Shown piece after piece: positions 1-8,856 of a stretch of DNA of 64,000 bases. Each line of letters begins with the position of its first letter. The stretch's first letter is position 1. Source of the DNA: Mycobacterium sp. PO1 (GTDB lineage: Bacteria; Actinomycetota; Actinomycetes; Mycobacteriales; Mycobacteriaceae); NCBI RefSeq assembly GCF_017312405.1, contig NZ_BLTG01000096.1, positions 62,255 to 126,254 of the forward strand. The letters are read 5' to 3'. The position numbers and the translations under genes were made by a program. Below the pieces are notes generated by a model, which saw only the letters and a program-made list of their open reading frames with translations, had not been told where the DNA came from and made no database searches.

Positions 1-2
1 TC

Positions 3-44
3 GCGGCCGCCGAACGCAGGGTGCTGCTCGAGTCCGTTCGCTGA
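3..44 (+). CDS. C-terminal end of an upstream gene (partial)
   Basis: One forward frame is open from the left edge and stops with TGA at 42-44, giving a 13-residue tail ending in ERRVLLESVR. The charged, helix-like composition and GC-rich third positions fit the end of a real gene entering from the left, but so short a stretch cannot be assigned to a family. Nothing else in the first 186 bases looks coding. Confidence 0.3.
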   Translation, partial: AAAERRVLLESVR

Positions 45-186
45 GCGCGCTCGCCCGAGATTCCCGTAATGCCGTGTTTGCGGGTTCGTCAACGGGATAC
101 AGTGTGGCCAGGGAGGGTGCCCGCTGCTTGCCGACTCGCTCGTAGCTGTCGGCGCGTTCGCCTGCCCCGCTGCACAGGAGTTGAGC

Positions 187-1107
187 ATGGCACCGGACAC
201 GACGTCGAGCGCGACGAAGCTCTCGGCCGGACACGGGATCCTCGTCGGCGTCGACGGCTCCGACGAGTCGCTGGCCGCGGTCGCGTGGGCGGCAGAAGAG
301 GCGGTGCTGCGCGCCACGGCGATCACGCTGATGCACGTGATCTCGCCGATGGTGGTCACCTGGCCCATCCAGTCCCTGGAGTACGCCTACGCCGAGTGGC
401 AGGACACCAATGCCCAGACGGTCATCGAGCGGGCACAGCAGGCACTGCACGCCGCCCTCGGTGACGCCGAACCGCCCCGTGTCCGCGCTCATATCAGCCA
501 CGACGGCATCGTGCCCGAACTGGCTGCGGCGTCGGCGGATTCGTCGCTCGTGGTGGTGGGCAACCGCGGGTTGGGCCCGATCGGCGGCGCGGTGCTGGGC
601 TCGGTCAGCCGAAGCCTGCTGCAGCACGCGCACTGCCCGGTCGCGGTGATCAAAGCGGGTCCGGCCCGAGGCCGTGAGGACGGGGCGCGGCCAGTCCTGC
701 TGGGTGTCGACGGGTCACCGGCGTCGGAGACGGCCACGGCGTTCGCGTTCGATGCGGCCTCCCGCCGCGGGGTACCGCTGGTCGCGTTGCACGCCTGGTG
801 TGATCTCGGCGTCTTCGGCACACTGGGAGCCGACTGGGCAGCCCACGAGAACCAGGGCCACGAGCTCCTGGCCGAACGCCTGGCGGGCTGGCAGGAGACC
901 TACCCCGACGTCGAGGTCCGGCGCCACCTGGTGTGCGACCGGCCCGCGCGCTGGCTCATCGACGAGTCGAAGAACGCGCAGTTGGTGGTCGTCGGGAGTC
1001 GTGGCCGGGGCGGTATCGCCGGCATGCTGCTGGGCTCGGTGTCCACCGCGGTGGTCGAGTTCTCACCGGCGCCGGTGGTGGTGGTCCGCGGCGCACCCGA
1101 CTCGTAG
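187..1107 (+). CDS. Tandem universal stress protein (UspA family)
   Basis: This 306-residue protein has two UspA domains, roughly residues 16-155 and 165-303. Each carries the ATP-binding signature G-x2-G-x9-G-S: GNRG...GS near residue 125 in the first and GSRG...GS near 285 in the second. Both nucleotide sites therefore look intact, as in the two-domain Usp proteins of the mycobacterial DosR regulon. I chose ATG 187 because AGGAG at 176-180 is six bases upstream; an in-frame TTG at 181 sits too close to it. An Acg-type nitroreductase follows 107 bases downstream in the same direction. The exact stress it serves is inferred from the neighbourhood. The protein is soluble and cytoplasmic, with no membrane segments. 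Confidence 0.93.
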   Translation: MAPDTTSSATKLSAGHGILVGVDGSDESLAAVAWAAEEAVLRATAITLMHVISPMVVTWPIQSLEYAYAEWQDTNAQTVIERAQQALHAALGDAEPPRVRAHISHDGIVPELAAASADSSLVVVGNRGLGPIGGAVLGSVSRSLLQHAHCPVAVIKAGPARGREDGARPVLLGVDGSPASETATAFAFDAASRRGVPLVALHAWCDLGVFGTLGADWAAHENQGHELLAERLAGWQETYPDVEVRRHLVCDRPARWLIDESKNAQLVVVGSRGRGGIAGMLLGSVSTAVVEFSPAPVVVVRGAPDS

Positions 1108-1144
1108 TCGCCACCTCGACGACTCCGACCACCCAGGCCTTCCG

Positions 1145-1164
1145 CTGGGGACCATTGGCCCTGG
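1145..1164. promoter_or_regulatory. DosR-like box upstream of nitroreductase gene
   Basis: The core GGGACC-AT-TGGCCC resembles the DosR consensus TTSGGGACTWWAGTCCCSAA: five of six bases in the left half, the W-W centre and four of six in the right half. It lies about 50 bases before the start codon at 1215. Assigned by eye from the known consensus; no scoring matrix was run. Confidence 0.5.
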
Positions 1165-1214
1165 TCACCGACTGCTGCTCCGGGTCACACTGGTAGTGAG
1201 TCGAGGAGGTCGAC

Positions 1215-2210
1215 ATGGGTTTTGCCGTCGTGGACACCGAGGTCATCTCGGATGCCGTGGAGCTGGCGTGCCGCGCGCCGTCGCTGCACAACAGCCAGCC
1301 GTGGCGGTTCATCGTCGACGGTGTCGACGGCCAGGCCGTGCACCTGTTCCTCGATCCGGACCGCGCGCCCCGGCACACGGACACCACCGGACGGGAGGCG
1401 CTGATCAGCTGCGGGGCGGTACTCGACCACCTCCGCGTCGTGATGGCCGCCGCCGGATGGCGAGCCCATGTGGAGCGATTTCCCAACCCCAACAATCCCG
1501 AGCATCTGGCGTCGCTGAGCTTCAGCCCGATGGACTTCGTCACCGACGGTCACCGCCGTCGCGCCGAGGCGATCCGGCAGCGCCGCACCGATCGACTGCC
1601 GTTCGCGACACCGCCGGACTGGCAGTCGTTCCTGCAGCGGCTGACCGACACCGCGAACTCGGTGTGGGTGCGCGTCGATGTCATCGCCGACGAGTTCCGC
1701 CCGCAGCTGGCCGAGGCGTCGCGGATGACCGAGGAGCTTCGCCTCTACGATTCGCCCTATCATGCTGAGCTGGTCGGCTGGACGACCGATGTCGGTGTCA
1801 GCGAGGGCATCCCGGTGGCCGCGCTGATCTCGGCCGCCGAGAACGAACGCGTCGAACTCGGCCGGCAGGATTTTCCGAAGGTCTCTTCCGGTGACCGGCG
1901 AGTCGAGGTGGCCACCGACCACGCCAAGGTGTTGGTGTTGTCGACCTATGACGACAACCGCGAGGCGATGCTGCGCTGCGGCGAGGCGCTGTCCGCGACA
2001 CTGCTGGACGCAACGATGGCCGGGATGGCGACCTGCACGCTGACCCACATCACCGAGGTGCCGGCGAGCCGGCAGATCGTGACGACGCTGGTGGACCGGC
2101 ACGCCGCCCCGCAGGTGCTGATCCGGGTCGGGCTCGCCCCGGGTGTCGACGATCCCGGGCCGGCCACGCCACGGCGCCCGCTCGACGAAGTGCTCGAGTT
2201 CACCGCGTGA
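1215..2210 (+). CDS. Acg-type nitroreductase-family protein
   Basis: This 331-residue protein belongs to the Acg branch of the nitroreductase fold, recognised by the N-terminal motif CRAPSLHNSQPWRF (about residues 17-30), typical of mycobacterial Acg (Rv2032) and Rv3131. Acg proteins bind FMN without clear nitroreductase activity and are thought to act as flavin stores or in adaptation to hypoxia and nitric oxide. ATG 1215 is preceded by a strong AGGAGG at 1204-1209. A DosR-like box lies about 50 bases upstream. The length matches the family, with no truncation. Its neighbours are universal stress proteins, as in DosR regulon clusters. Family assignment is strong; the physiological role is inferred. 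Confidence 0.92.
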   Translation: MGFAVVDTEVISDAVELACRAPSLHNSQPWRFIVDGVDGQAVHLFLDPDRAPRHTDTTGREALISCGAVLDHLRVVMAAAGWRAHVERFPNPNNPEHLASLSFSPMDFVTDGHRRRAEAIRQRRTDRLPFATPPDWQSFLQRLTDTANSVWVRVDVIADEFRPQLAEASRMTEELRLYDSPYHAELVGWTTDVGVSEGIPVAALISAAENERVELGRQDFPKVSSGDRRVEVATDHAKVLVLSTYDDNREAMLRCGEALSATLLDATMAGMATCTLTHITEVPASRQIVTTLVDRHAAPQVLIRVGLAPGVDDPGPATPRRPLDEVLEFTA

Positions 2211-2261
2211 GCCCCGCTCAGGTCGAGATCCGCACAGCTCGAGCCTCGCTCAGAGGCCTAC

Positions 2262-3038
2262 TCAGCCTCGGACGACCAGCACCGAGCAGTCGGGGAATCC
2301 GTGGATGGGGTGGCTGTTGGGGATCGTCAGCGACCCCAACGCCTCGGTGTCGGCCGGGCCCACCACCGCCAGTCCGATCCGCGGGTCGGACTCGGTGTTG
2401 TCAACGTGGGACCGCAATCCTGCGGCGTCGGTGACGATCTCGACGTGCACGTCGGGATATCGGCGAACCCAGCTGTCGGTCCGCTGGTCGATCTGGCGCA
2501 CGGTGGCGCCGCGCAATCTGCCCTCGTGCATCGCGGCCCGCACGACGTCGTCGTTGGCGGGCTCGTCGGACAGCACCACAGTGATCACACCGTCGGTCTG
2601 GGGCGTGCCGTCCCGCCGGCTGCGAATGATCGCCACGGGGCAGGCGGCCCGCTGCGCCAGCCGCGCCACGGTCGGACTGAACAGTGCTGACTCGTCGCAG
2701 GGCCGGGGGTGGGACCCGACACAGATCAGCGACGCCCGCCGCGACTCGCAGACCAGCACGTCACCCGCGCGGCCCGGCAACGTCACCACCTCCGTGGACG
2801 CTGAATCGTCAGCCTGGTGCGCGGCGTCTTCGGCTCGGGCGAGGACGGCCGAAACGACGGCGATGTCCCCGGGTCGGGATTCGGGCTCCGCGGCGAGCGC
2901 GTGCACGATCCGCAGCGGCACGTCGCGGTCCACGGCTTCGGCGACTGCCCAGGTCACCGCGTTGAGCGCCGAGCGCGACCCGTCGACACCGACCACTACA
3001 GGACCGCGTGGCGGCGTCACTGATGTCCAGGCCGGCAC
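2262..3038 (-). CDS. Universal stress protein with degenerate nucleotide sites
   Basis: This 258-residue tandem UspA-fold protein starts each domain normally (VVVGVDGSRSALNAV near residue 15), but the G-x2-G-x9-G-S ATP signature is absent: the first domain has GSHPRPCDESALF in its place and the second is shortened. It may therefore be a non-ATP-binding Usp. GTG 3038 is supported by AGGAG seven bases upstream. It begins 10 bases after the stop of the Rv1733c-like gene, so the two are probably co-transcribed from the DosR-like box at 3725-3744. It converges with the nitroreductase gene. Confidence 0.88.
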   Translation of the reverse strand: MPAWTSVTPPRGPVVVGVDGSRSALNAVTWAVAEAVDRDVPLRIVHALAAEPESRPGDIAVVSAVLARAEDAAHQADDSASTEVVTLPGRAGDVLVCESRRASLICVGSHPRPCDESALFSPTVARLAQRAACPVAIIRSRRDGTPQTDGVITVVLSDEPANDDVVRAAMHEGRLRGATVRQIDQRTDSWVRRYPDVHVEIVTDAAGLRSHVDNTESDPRIGLAVVGPADTEALGSLTIPNSHPIHGFPDCSVLVVRG

Positions 3039-3048
3039 AGCACTTCTC

Positions 3049-3639
3049 CTAACCGGCCCGATTGGTTCGGCCGTCGTCGTTGCCGGCCAGGTCGTCGAGC
3101 GCGCGGTCCCACTCGGTGTACCGGGCCCGGTCGAGTCGGTGGCGCAGCAGCGCCCAGGCTCCGACGCCGGTTCCCGCGACCGTCAACCACCCCGTGAGCG
3201 CTGCCACCACGGCCTGGCTCACCGCTTCGTCGTCGGTCAGCGGCGCAGGCACCCGTTGACCGTCTCTGTCGACCCAGATGTCGACGGGGTCGCCGGCATG
3301 CAGCTCGGCAGTTCGGACCGAGTCGGTGCGGGTGATGCCTACGAACTGCCACTGGATCTGGGTACGAAAGGATGTCCCGGAAGCCTGGGAGACGGATGTG
3401 CTGTCGCTGACCGCTGTCGCCCGCAGTTCGGTGCGCTCGCTGCGCTGAGCGGCGAACTGCCGCGCCAGATCGTCGTGCAGCGCGGTTCCGGCAGCGCCCG
3501 CCACCGGGATGGCCAGGACGGCCAGCGCGACGATCAGCAGCACAGCGATGGTCTCGACGCGGTCGCTGCTGCGCACCAGGGGGTTTCGGGCGACCAGTCG
3601 CTGAAACCAGACGCCGAATCCGAGCGTGAAGGTCTGCAT
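3049..3639 (-). CDS. Rv1733c-like two-helix membrane protein
   Basis: This 196-residue protein has an N-terminal transmembrane helix at about residues 31-52, an extracytoplasmic middle domain of about 85 residues, and a second helix at about 145-165 followed by a charged cytoplasmic tail. Layout, length and the RNPLVRxxDR motif before the first helix match Rv1733c, a DosR-regulated membrane antigen of unknown function. ATG 3639 has GGAG six bases upstream. A universal stress gene follows 10 bases downstream. The DosR-like site lies about 85-105 bases upstream. Confidence 0.82.
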   Translation of the reverse strand: MQTFTLGFGVWFQRLVARNPLVRSSDRVETIAVLLIVALAVLAIPVAGAAGTALHDDLARQFAAQRSERTELRATAVSDSTSVSQASGTSFRTQIQWQFVGITRTDSVRTAELHAGDPVDIWVDRDGQRVPAPLTDDEAVSQAVVAALTGWLTVAGTGVGAWALLRHRLDRARYTEWDRALDDLAGNDDGRTNRAG

Positions 3640-3724
3640 TGCCGACTCCGTGTACAGGTAGACCGGGACCGTGGTGACGATCCGGATGATCGTGTTCGAT
3701 TCTCATCGGCCTCCGGTCGCGCGC

Positions 3725-3744
3725 ACAGGGGCAAAGGTCCCCCC
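3725..3744. promoter_or_regulatory. DosR-like box in divergent region
   Basis: The core GGGGCA-AA-GGTCCC-C keeps the AA centre and a nearly perfect right half (GGTCCC against AGTCCC) of the DosR consensus. It lies about 86 bases upstream of the Rv1733c-like start (3639) and about 86 bases upstream of the divergent monooxygenase (3830), so it could serve either. Confidence 0.5.
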
Positions 3745-3793
3745 GCGGCGGGCCGATGGTCCGGGTCTTGAGCCGCACCACCCGCTCCCGTTA

Positions 3794-3810
3794 CGCTACT
3801 TTTCGTAGCG
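3794..3810. promoter_or_regulatory. Inverted repeat, candidate operator of monooxygenase operon
   Basis: CGCTAC (3794-3799) and GTAGCG (3805-3810) form a perfect 6-bp inverted repeat around TTTTC, extendable by two more complementary pairs (TT/AA) beyond one mismatch. It lies 19 bases before the GTG start at 3830. Size and position suit a TetR- or GntR-type repressor, but no regulator gene is adjacent. Confidence 0.5.
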
Positions 3811-3829
3811 AAATATTGAGAGGTCGCCC

Positions 3830-5767
3830 GTGACGAGGTCGTTTCACTCCGCACGCCCCTTCTCCACGCCGACGAGCGAGATCGCCGCGGCATTGGAGGA
3901 GGTCAGCATTCCCACCCTGTTGCTGTCGATGGTGCATCTGACCGGTGACCCTAGCTTCGTCCGCGACTTCGCGCAGGCCGGCCTGTTCCTCAACGAGATC
4001 CAGGGCTTCATGAGCGAGGAGGACAAGGCCCGGGCTCGCGCGGCCGCCCTGCCGGCGATCGTGCAGTATCGCGACCGCGGCTGCCCAGTCCCGGAACCCC
4101 TGCCGGCTGCGCTGGTCAAGGAGATGCTGGACTGGGCGGCCGCCGAACCGGTGGACGAGGACAACCTGGCGCTGGTTCTCGAGGAACTCGACCTCGACGC
4201 CGCCGACCCGCGCCGACCCGCGGCGCTGGACCCCGCCCACACGCAGGATTTCCGCGTCGCCGTCATCGGGTGCGGCGAATCCGGCCTCCTCGCTGGGATC
4301 CGTCTCCGCCAGGCCGGGATTCCATTCGTGATCCTGGAGAAAAACGGCGGCCCGGGCGGAACATGGTGGGAGAACAGCTATCCCGGCGCTCGCGTTGATG
4401 TGGCCAACCACCTCTACTGCTACAGCTTCGAACCCAGCAACCACTGGGAGCACTTCTTCGCCGAGCAACCCGAGCTCGCGGCCTATTTCGACGACGTGAT
4501 GCGCCGTCACGAGCTGGAGCCACACGTCCAGTGGAACACCGAGGTCGTCTCCGCGGTCTGGGACGACGACAAGGCAGTCTGGACGCTCACGGTGCGCACC
4601 GCCGACGGGACCCGGACGCAGACCGCCAACGCGGTCATCACCGCGGTCGGACAACTCAACCGACCCCAGCTGCCGGACCTGCCGGGCCGGGACACGTTCG
4701 GCGGGCCGTCTTTTCACTCGGCCCGCTGGGACCACGAGGTCGACCTGACCGGCAAACGGGTCGCCCTGGTGGGGGCGGGGGCCAGCGGCTTCCAGATCGC
4801 GCCGGCGATCGCCGAGCAGGTCGCCCACCTCGACGTCTTCCAACGGACCGCCCAGTGGATGTTCCCGAACCCGATGTACCACGACCGGGTGCCCGACGGC
4901 GCGAGATGGGCGATGGACCATCTCCCGTTCTACGCCCGCTGGTACCGCTTCCTGCTGTTGTGGCCCGGCGCGGACAAGGGGCTGGACGCGGCACGCGTCG
5001 ATCCGGACTACCCCGACCAGGCCAACGCGGTCAGCGAGGTCAATGCCCTGGCGCGGATGATGTTCACCGAGTGGATCACCAGCCAGGTCGGTGACGACGC
5101 GGACCTACTGGCCCGGGTTCTGCCCGACTACCCGGCCACCGGAAAACGCACGCTGCAGGACAACGGGAGTTGGCTGACCACGCTCAAGCGGCCCGACGTG
5201 CGTCTGGTGCGCACCCCGATCGAGCGGATCACGCCGAGCGGTGTGGTGACCGTCGACGGTGAGGCACACGACGCCGACGTCATCGTCTACGCCACCGGGT
5301 TCCGCGCCACCGAACTGCTGGCCCCCCTGACCATCACCGGCCGCGACGGCGCCGATCTGCACGCCGAATGGGGTCGGCGGCCCTACGCCTACCTCGGCGT
5401 CACCGTGCCCGAGTTCCCGAACCTGTTCATGATGTACGGGCCCGGGACCCATCTGGCGCACGGCGGAAGCCTCATCATGCACTCCGAACTGCAGATGGCC
5501 TACATCAACTCCTGTCTCGAGCACCTGATCGGGGCTGGGGCGCGCGCGATGGAGCCGCTGCCCGGGCCCACCGAGGAGTGGCACCGGCGCACTCAGGAGC
5601 AGATCGCCAAAACGGTGTGGGCCCACCCGTCGATCGCGCACTCCTACTTCAAGAATGCCGACGGCGAGATCCACACGGTCAGCCCCTGGCGACTGTGCGA
5701 GTACCGCGCGTTCCTCCAGAACCCGGACTGGTCCCAATTCCACGTCCGCGCCGACGAGACGGTCTGA
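3830..5767 (+). CDS. Baeyer-Villiger monooxygenase, 4-hydroxyacetophenone type
   Basis: This 645-residue flavoprotein monooxygenase inserts oxygen beside a ketone carbonyl using FAD and NADPH. It shows a first Rossmann motif GCGESG near residue 146, the GTWW segment near 180, the Baeyer-Villiger fingerprint F-x-G-x3-H-x3-W as FGGPSFHSARW near 292-302, and a second nucleotide motif GAGASG near 318. The roughly 140-residue extension before the FAD domain and the overall length match 4-hydroxyacetophenone monooxygenase rather than the shorter cyclohexanone enzymes. The start is GTG with no strong ribosome site. An alcohol dehydrogenase follows after one base, so ketone made by the dehydrogenase could feed the monooxygenase. 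The natural substrate is unknown. Confidence 0.9.
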   Translation: MTRSFHSARPFSTPTSEIAAALEEVSIPTLLLSMVHLTGDPSFVRDFAQAGLFLNEIQGFMSEEDKARARAAALPAIVQYRDRGCPVPEPLPAALVKEMLDWAAAEPVDEDNLALVLEELDLDAADPRRPAALDPAHTQDFRVAVIGCGESGLLAGIRLRQAGIPFVILEKNGGPGGTWWENSYPGARVDVANHLYCYSFEPSNHWEHFFAEQPELAAYFDDVMRRHELEPHVQWNTEVVSAVWDDDKAVWTLTVRTADGTRTQTANAVITAVGQLNRPQLPDLPGRDTFGGPSFHSARWDHEVDLTGKRVALVGAGASGFQIAPAIAEQVAHLDVFQRTAQWMFPNPMYHDRVPDGARWAMDHLPFYARWYRFLLLWPGADKGLDAARVDPDYPDQANAVSEVNALARMMFTEWITSQVGDDADLLARVLPDYPATGKRTLQDNGSWLTTLKRPDVRLVRTPIERITPSGVVTVDGEAHDADVIVYATGFRATELLAPLTITGRDGADLHAEWGRRPYAYLGVTVPEFPNLFMMYGPGTHLAHGGSLIMHSELQMAYINSCLEHLIGAGARAMEPLPGPTEEWHRRTQEQIAKTVWAHPSIAHSYFKNADGEIHTVSPWRLCEYRAFLQNPDWSQFHVRADETV

Positions 5768-5768
5768 C

Positions 5769-6794
5769 GTGCGGTCGGTGGTGGTCGACGGGTCCGGTCG
5801 AGTCAGCGTCGAGCAGCGCCCCGACCCCGCGCTTCCCGGGCCCGACGGCGCCGTCGTCGAGGTCACCGCGACCGCCATCTGCGGTTCGGACCTGCATTTC
5901 CTGGAGGGGCACTATCCGGTCACCGAACCCGTGGCACTGGGCCACGAGGCGATCGGCGTGGTGGTCGAAACCGGCTCGGCAGTCCAGTCTTTCAGGCCCG
6001 GGGACCGCGTCCTGGTGTCCTCGGTCGCCGGCTGCGGCCGCTGTGCGGGCTGCCGGACCAGGGATCCGGTGGCCTGTGTGCGGGGTCCGCAGATCTTCGG
6101 GTCGGGCCTGCTGGGTGGCGCGCAGTCGGATCTGCTCGCGGTACCCGACGCCGACTTCCAGCTGTTGGCGATGCCGGACGGCATCACCGTCGATCAGGCC
6201 CTGTTGTTGACCGACAACCTGGCCACCGGATGGGCCGGCGCCAAGCGCGCCGACATCCCGATCGGCGGGACGGTGGCGGTCATCGGAGCGGGTGCGGTCG
6301 GTCAGTGCGCGCTGCGCAGCAGCTATGCGCTGGGTGCCGCACGCGTTTTCGTGGTCGACCCGGTCGCCTGGCGACGCCAGCAGGCGACCGTGGCAGGTGG
6401 GCACGCCGTCGCCCCTCCTGGCGCGCACGCCGTCCTCGAGGCCACCGACGGACTCGGCGCCCACAGCGTGATCGACGCCGTGGGCACCGACGGCTCCCTC
6501 GACGACGCCCTGTCCTGTGTCCGCACCGGCGGCACGGTCTCGGTGATCGGCGTCCACGACCTGACGCCCTACCCGTTGCCTGCACTGATGTGCCTGCTGC
6601 GCAGCCTGACCTTGCGGATGACCACCGCACCGGTCCAGCAGACCTGGCCCGAGCTGATCCCGCTGCTGCAGTCGGGCCGGCTCTGCGTAGACGGGATTTT
6701 CACTGCGGCAATGCCGCTGGCCTCAGCACCGCAGGCCTACGCCGCCGCCCTGGCTCGCGCCGACGACCATCTCAAGATCCGCCTGGAACCCTGA
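5769..6794 (+). CDS. Zinc-dependent alcohol dehydrogenase (MDR family)
   Basis: This 341-residue medium-chain dehydrogenase has the catalytic-zinc motif GHEAIGVVVE near residue 58 with an upstream cysteine in ICGSD (about 39), a structural-zinc-like lobe with cysteines in CGRCAGCRTRDPVAC (about 85-99), and the NAD(P) motif GAGAVGQ near 177. GTG 5769 lies one base after the monooxygenase stop, so translation is probably coupled. An upstream extension of this frame overlaps the monooxygenase and is unlikely. The pairing suggests oxidation of a secondary alcohol to a ketone for Baeyer-Villiger oxidation. Substrate unknown; family assignment firm. Confidence 0.9.
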   Translation: MRSVVVDGSGRVSVEQRPDPALPGPDGAVVEVTATAICGSDLHFLEGHYPVTEPVALGHEAIGVVVETGSAVQSFRPGDRVLVSSVAGCGRCAGCRTRDPVACVRGPQIFGSGLLGGAQSDLLAVPDADFQLLAMPDGITVDQALLLTDNLATGWAGAKRADIPIGGTVAVIGAGAVGQCALRSSYALGAARVFVVDPVAWRRQQATVAGGHAVAPPGAHAVLEATDGLGAHSVIDAVGTDGSLDDALSCVRTGGTVSVIGVHDLTPYPLPALMCLLRSLTLRMTTAPVQQTWPELIPLLQSGRLCVDGIFTAAMPLASAPQAYAAALARADDHLKIRLEP

Positions 6795-6801
6795 GGGGAG
6801 C

Positions 6802-8639
6802 TCACGGCACGTCGGCGGTGGCTGGATCGCGGTACCACGAGTGCAGCTGAGACAGCAGGGCGGTCTTCTTGTAGTGGTGGTCGGCCATCCGCGTGAGGAT
6901 GTCGTCGAGCACCTCCACGGCGTCGTCGATGTGGGGCCCCTTGTTCAGCATGACGCACTCGGCGCGCTCCCCCATCGCGGCGTCGCTGATCTCGGCCCGG
7001 GACGGCAGACCGCTCTTGGACATCTGATCGAGGACCTGGGTCGCCCAGATCACCGGCAGATGGGCGGCCTCACACAACCACAGCGTCTCCTCCTGCACCT
7101 CGGCCAGCCGCTGGTAGCCGACCTCGACGGCCAGGTCACCGCGCGCGATCATCACCCCGACCCGGGGACGGCGCATCGCGGTCAGGAGCAGGTGCGGAAG
7201 TCGCTCGAAGGCGCGGCGCGTCTCGATCTTCAGGACGACACCGACCCCGTCGCCCCGAGCCGTCCCAGCTCGTCGTGCAGCCGAACCACGTCGGACGGGT
7301 GTTGGACGAACGACATCTGGACGACATCGGCGATCTCGGCGACAGTACGCAGATCGTCGATGTCCTTGTCGGTCAGCGCCGGCACCGGCAGCGCGGTATC
7401 GGGGAGGTTGATGCCCTTGGCGGCACGCAGTTTCGTGCCCTCCGGCGCCGCCCGCCCGATCCTCACCTCCACCACGTCGGGATCGACAGCGACCACGTCA
7501 CCGCCGATCCGGCCGTCGTCGAAGAACACCTTCTCGCCCACCCGAGCGTGACCGAACACCTCAGCCAGCGTGCACCCGATGCTCGGCGTGCCCGCAGGCT
7601 CGGGCGAGACCGGCGAGCAGTCCCGGGTGAGCCGCAGGGTGTCGCCCGGACGCAGCACCAGGCTCTGCTCGTGTTGCGGCAGCGGACCGACTTCGGCGGC
7701 ATCGTCGGCGCCGTAGACGCGCAACACCGTCCCGCTGGCCACATAGGAGGTCTTGTCGGTGCTGACGACGATGCCGCCGACACCGCGCTGCGACGTCAAC
7801 AGGGTGCGCTTCGCCCCGCGGGTGTCGTAGAGCGCGAGGACATCCGTGTCCGTCCGGCGCGCGAGCCACTCTGTGGGGACCGGCAGCGTCACCATTCCGG
7901 GCTCCGGGGGTGGAGCCGGGGACGACTGGGAGGTCAGCCAGGCGCGGGCGGGCGCCATGACGTGGCCGAGGTCGTCGCGGTGGGGCCGCAGTTTGACCAC
8001 GCGCGGCCCGGGCGCAATCGGGCCGGTGCGCAGCTTCGGACCCGCGAGGTCCATGGCGATCAGGCAGCTGCGTGACGTCTGCTCGGCGGCCGCGCGCACA
8101 TGCCGCGCCATCGCCCGCCAGGCTTCGGGGTCGTCGTGCGCACAGTTGATCCGGGCGACGTTCATCCCCCGTTCCACGAGGCGGTGAACCAGCTGTGAAT
8201 CCGTGGCGGCTTCCGACGGCAACGTCACCATGATGCGTGTCGAGCGACCGGGTGGCGCCGCGCCGAGCAGTTCGACCGTTCGACGGTCCAGCACCGCCCG
8301 GCTCTCCTCGGCGCCGACCGCACAGGGCGGCGGTGGACACCAGCTGTCCTCGATCATGGCCGCCACCGCCGAGCGCACCAGCCGCAGAGTCGCCTCCACG
8401 TGGGGCTCGCTGCGACCCAGCGACGACAGCCCGAATGCGGCCAGCCGCTGCTGCAGGTCCCGCAGATCCACGCCACGCATGGCCCAGTAATGGGCGAGGT
8501 TGCGCGCGCTCGCCCGGTAATCTACGTCGACGGCGTCGATCCAGTGCGACCAGGTCTCACCCGCCTGCTCCAGCCGCTGCAGCAGGCCGTCGATACCGTC
8601 GAGCAACCCGAACAGTTCCGCGCGGGTGTCGTCGGCCAT
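6802..8639 (-). pseudogene. Pyruvate-kinase-like gene interrupted by one frameshift
   Basis: Two reverse-strand frames together encode about 612 residues of a pyruvate-kinase-fold protein. The N-terminal part (8639 to about 7255) has the barrel motifs MDLAGPKLRTG and KGINLPD and ends at SFVQHPSDVVRLHDELGRLG. After a one-base shift the second frame resumes in the correct place with DGVGVVLKIET, then MIARGDLAVE and ATQVLDQM, to the stop at 6802. The break is at about 7252-7257, in a run of four C; one extra base there restores the frame. A roughly 170-residue N-terminal extension and the C-terminal MLNKGPHI differ from housekeeping pyruvate kinases. It may be a sequencing error or a recent pseudogene. 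ATG 8639 was chosen; GTG 8669 is an alternative. Confidence 0.8.
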
Positions 8640-8856
8640 GAGCGCAGGCGTGTGGCGGTATGCGGTCACGGGCTTGCCCCAGCGCTGATCTCCTCCATCG
8701 TCGCAGCACCCTAACGCCCGCCGGTTACCTGCCGGTGAACACCAACCCCGCAGCGACGTTAACCCTGCCGCCCCGTGCCACAGGTGACGAAGGGCCCTAC
8801 GGCGTTGCCCGCCATCGTCATAGCGTGAACGGAAATACGCAGCTGACAGGGAGCGG

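Noticed and set aside
2143..3771. 542-codon forward frame covering the Usp and Rv1733c-like genes
   Set aside because: It lies antisense to two recognisable genes with ribosome sites and shows no domain.
5655..5768. Longer N-terminus for the alcohol dehydrogenase
   Set aside because: The extension lies entirely within the monooxygenase gene; GTG 5769 gives the normal family start.
8789..8808. Possible DosR box before the universal stress gene at 8857
   Set aside because: Only the left half (GGGCCC) and TA centre fit; the right half matches at two of six bases.
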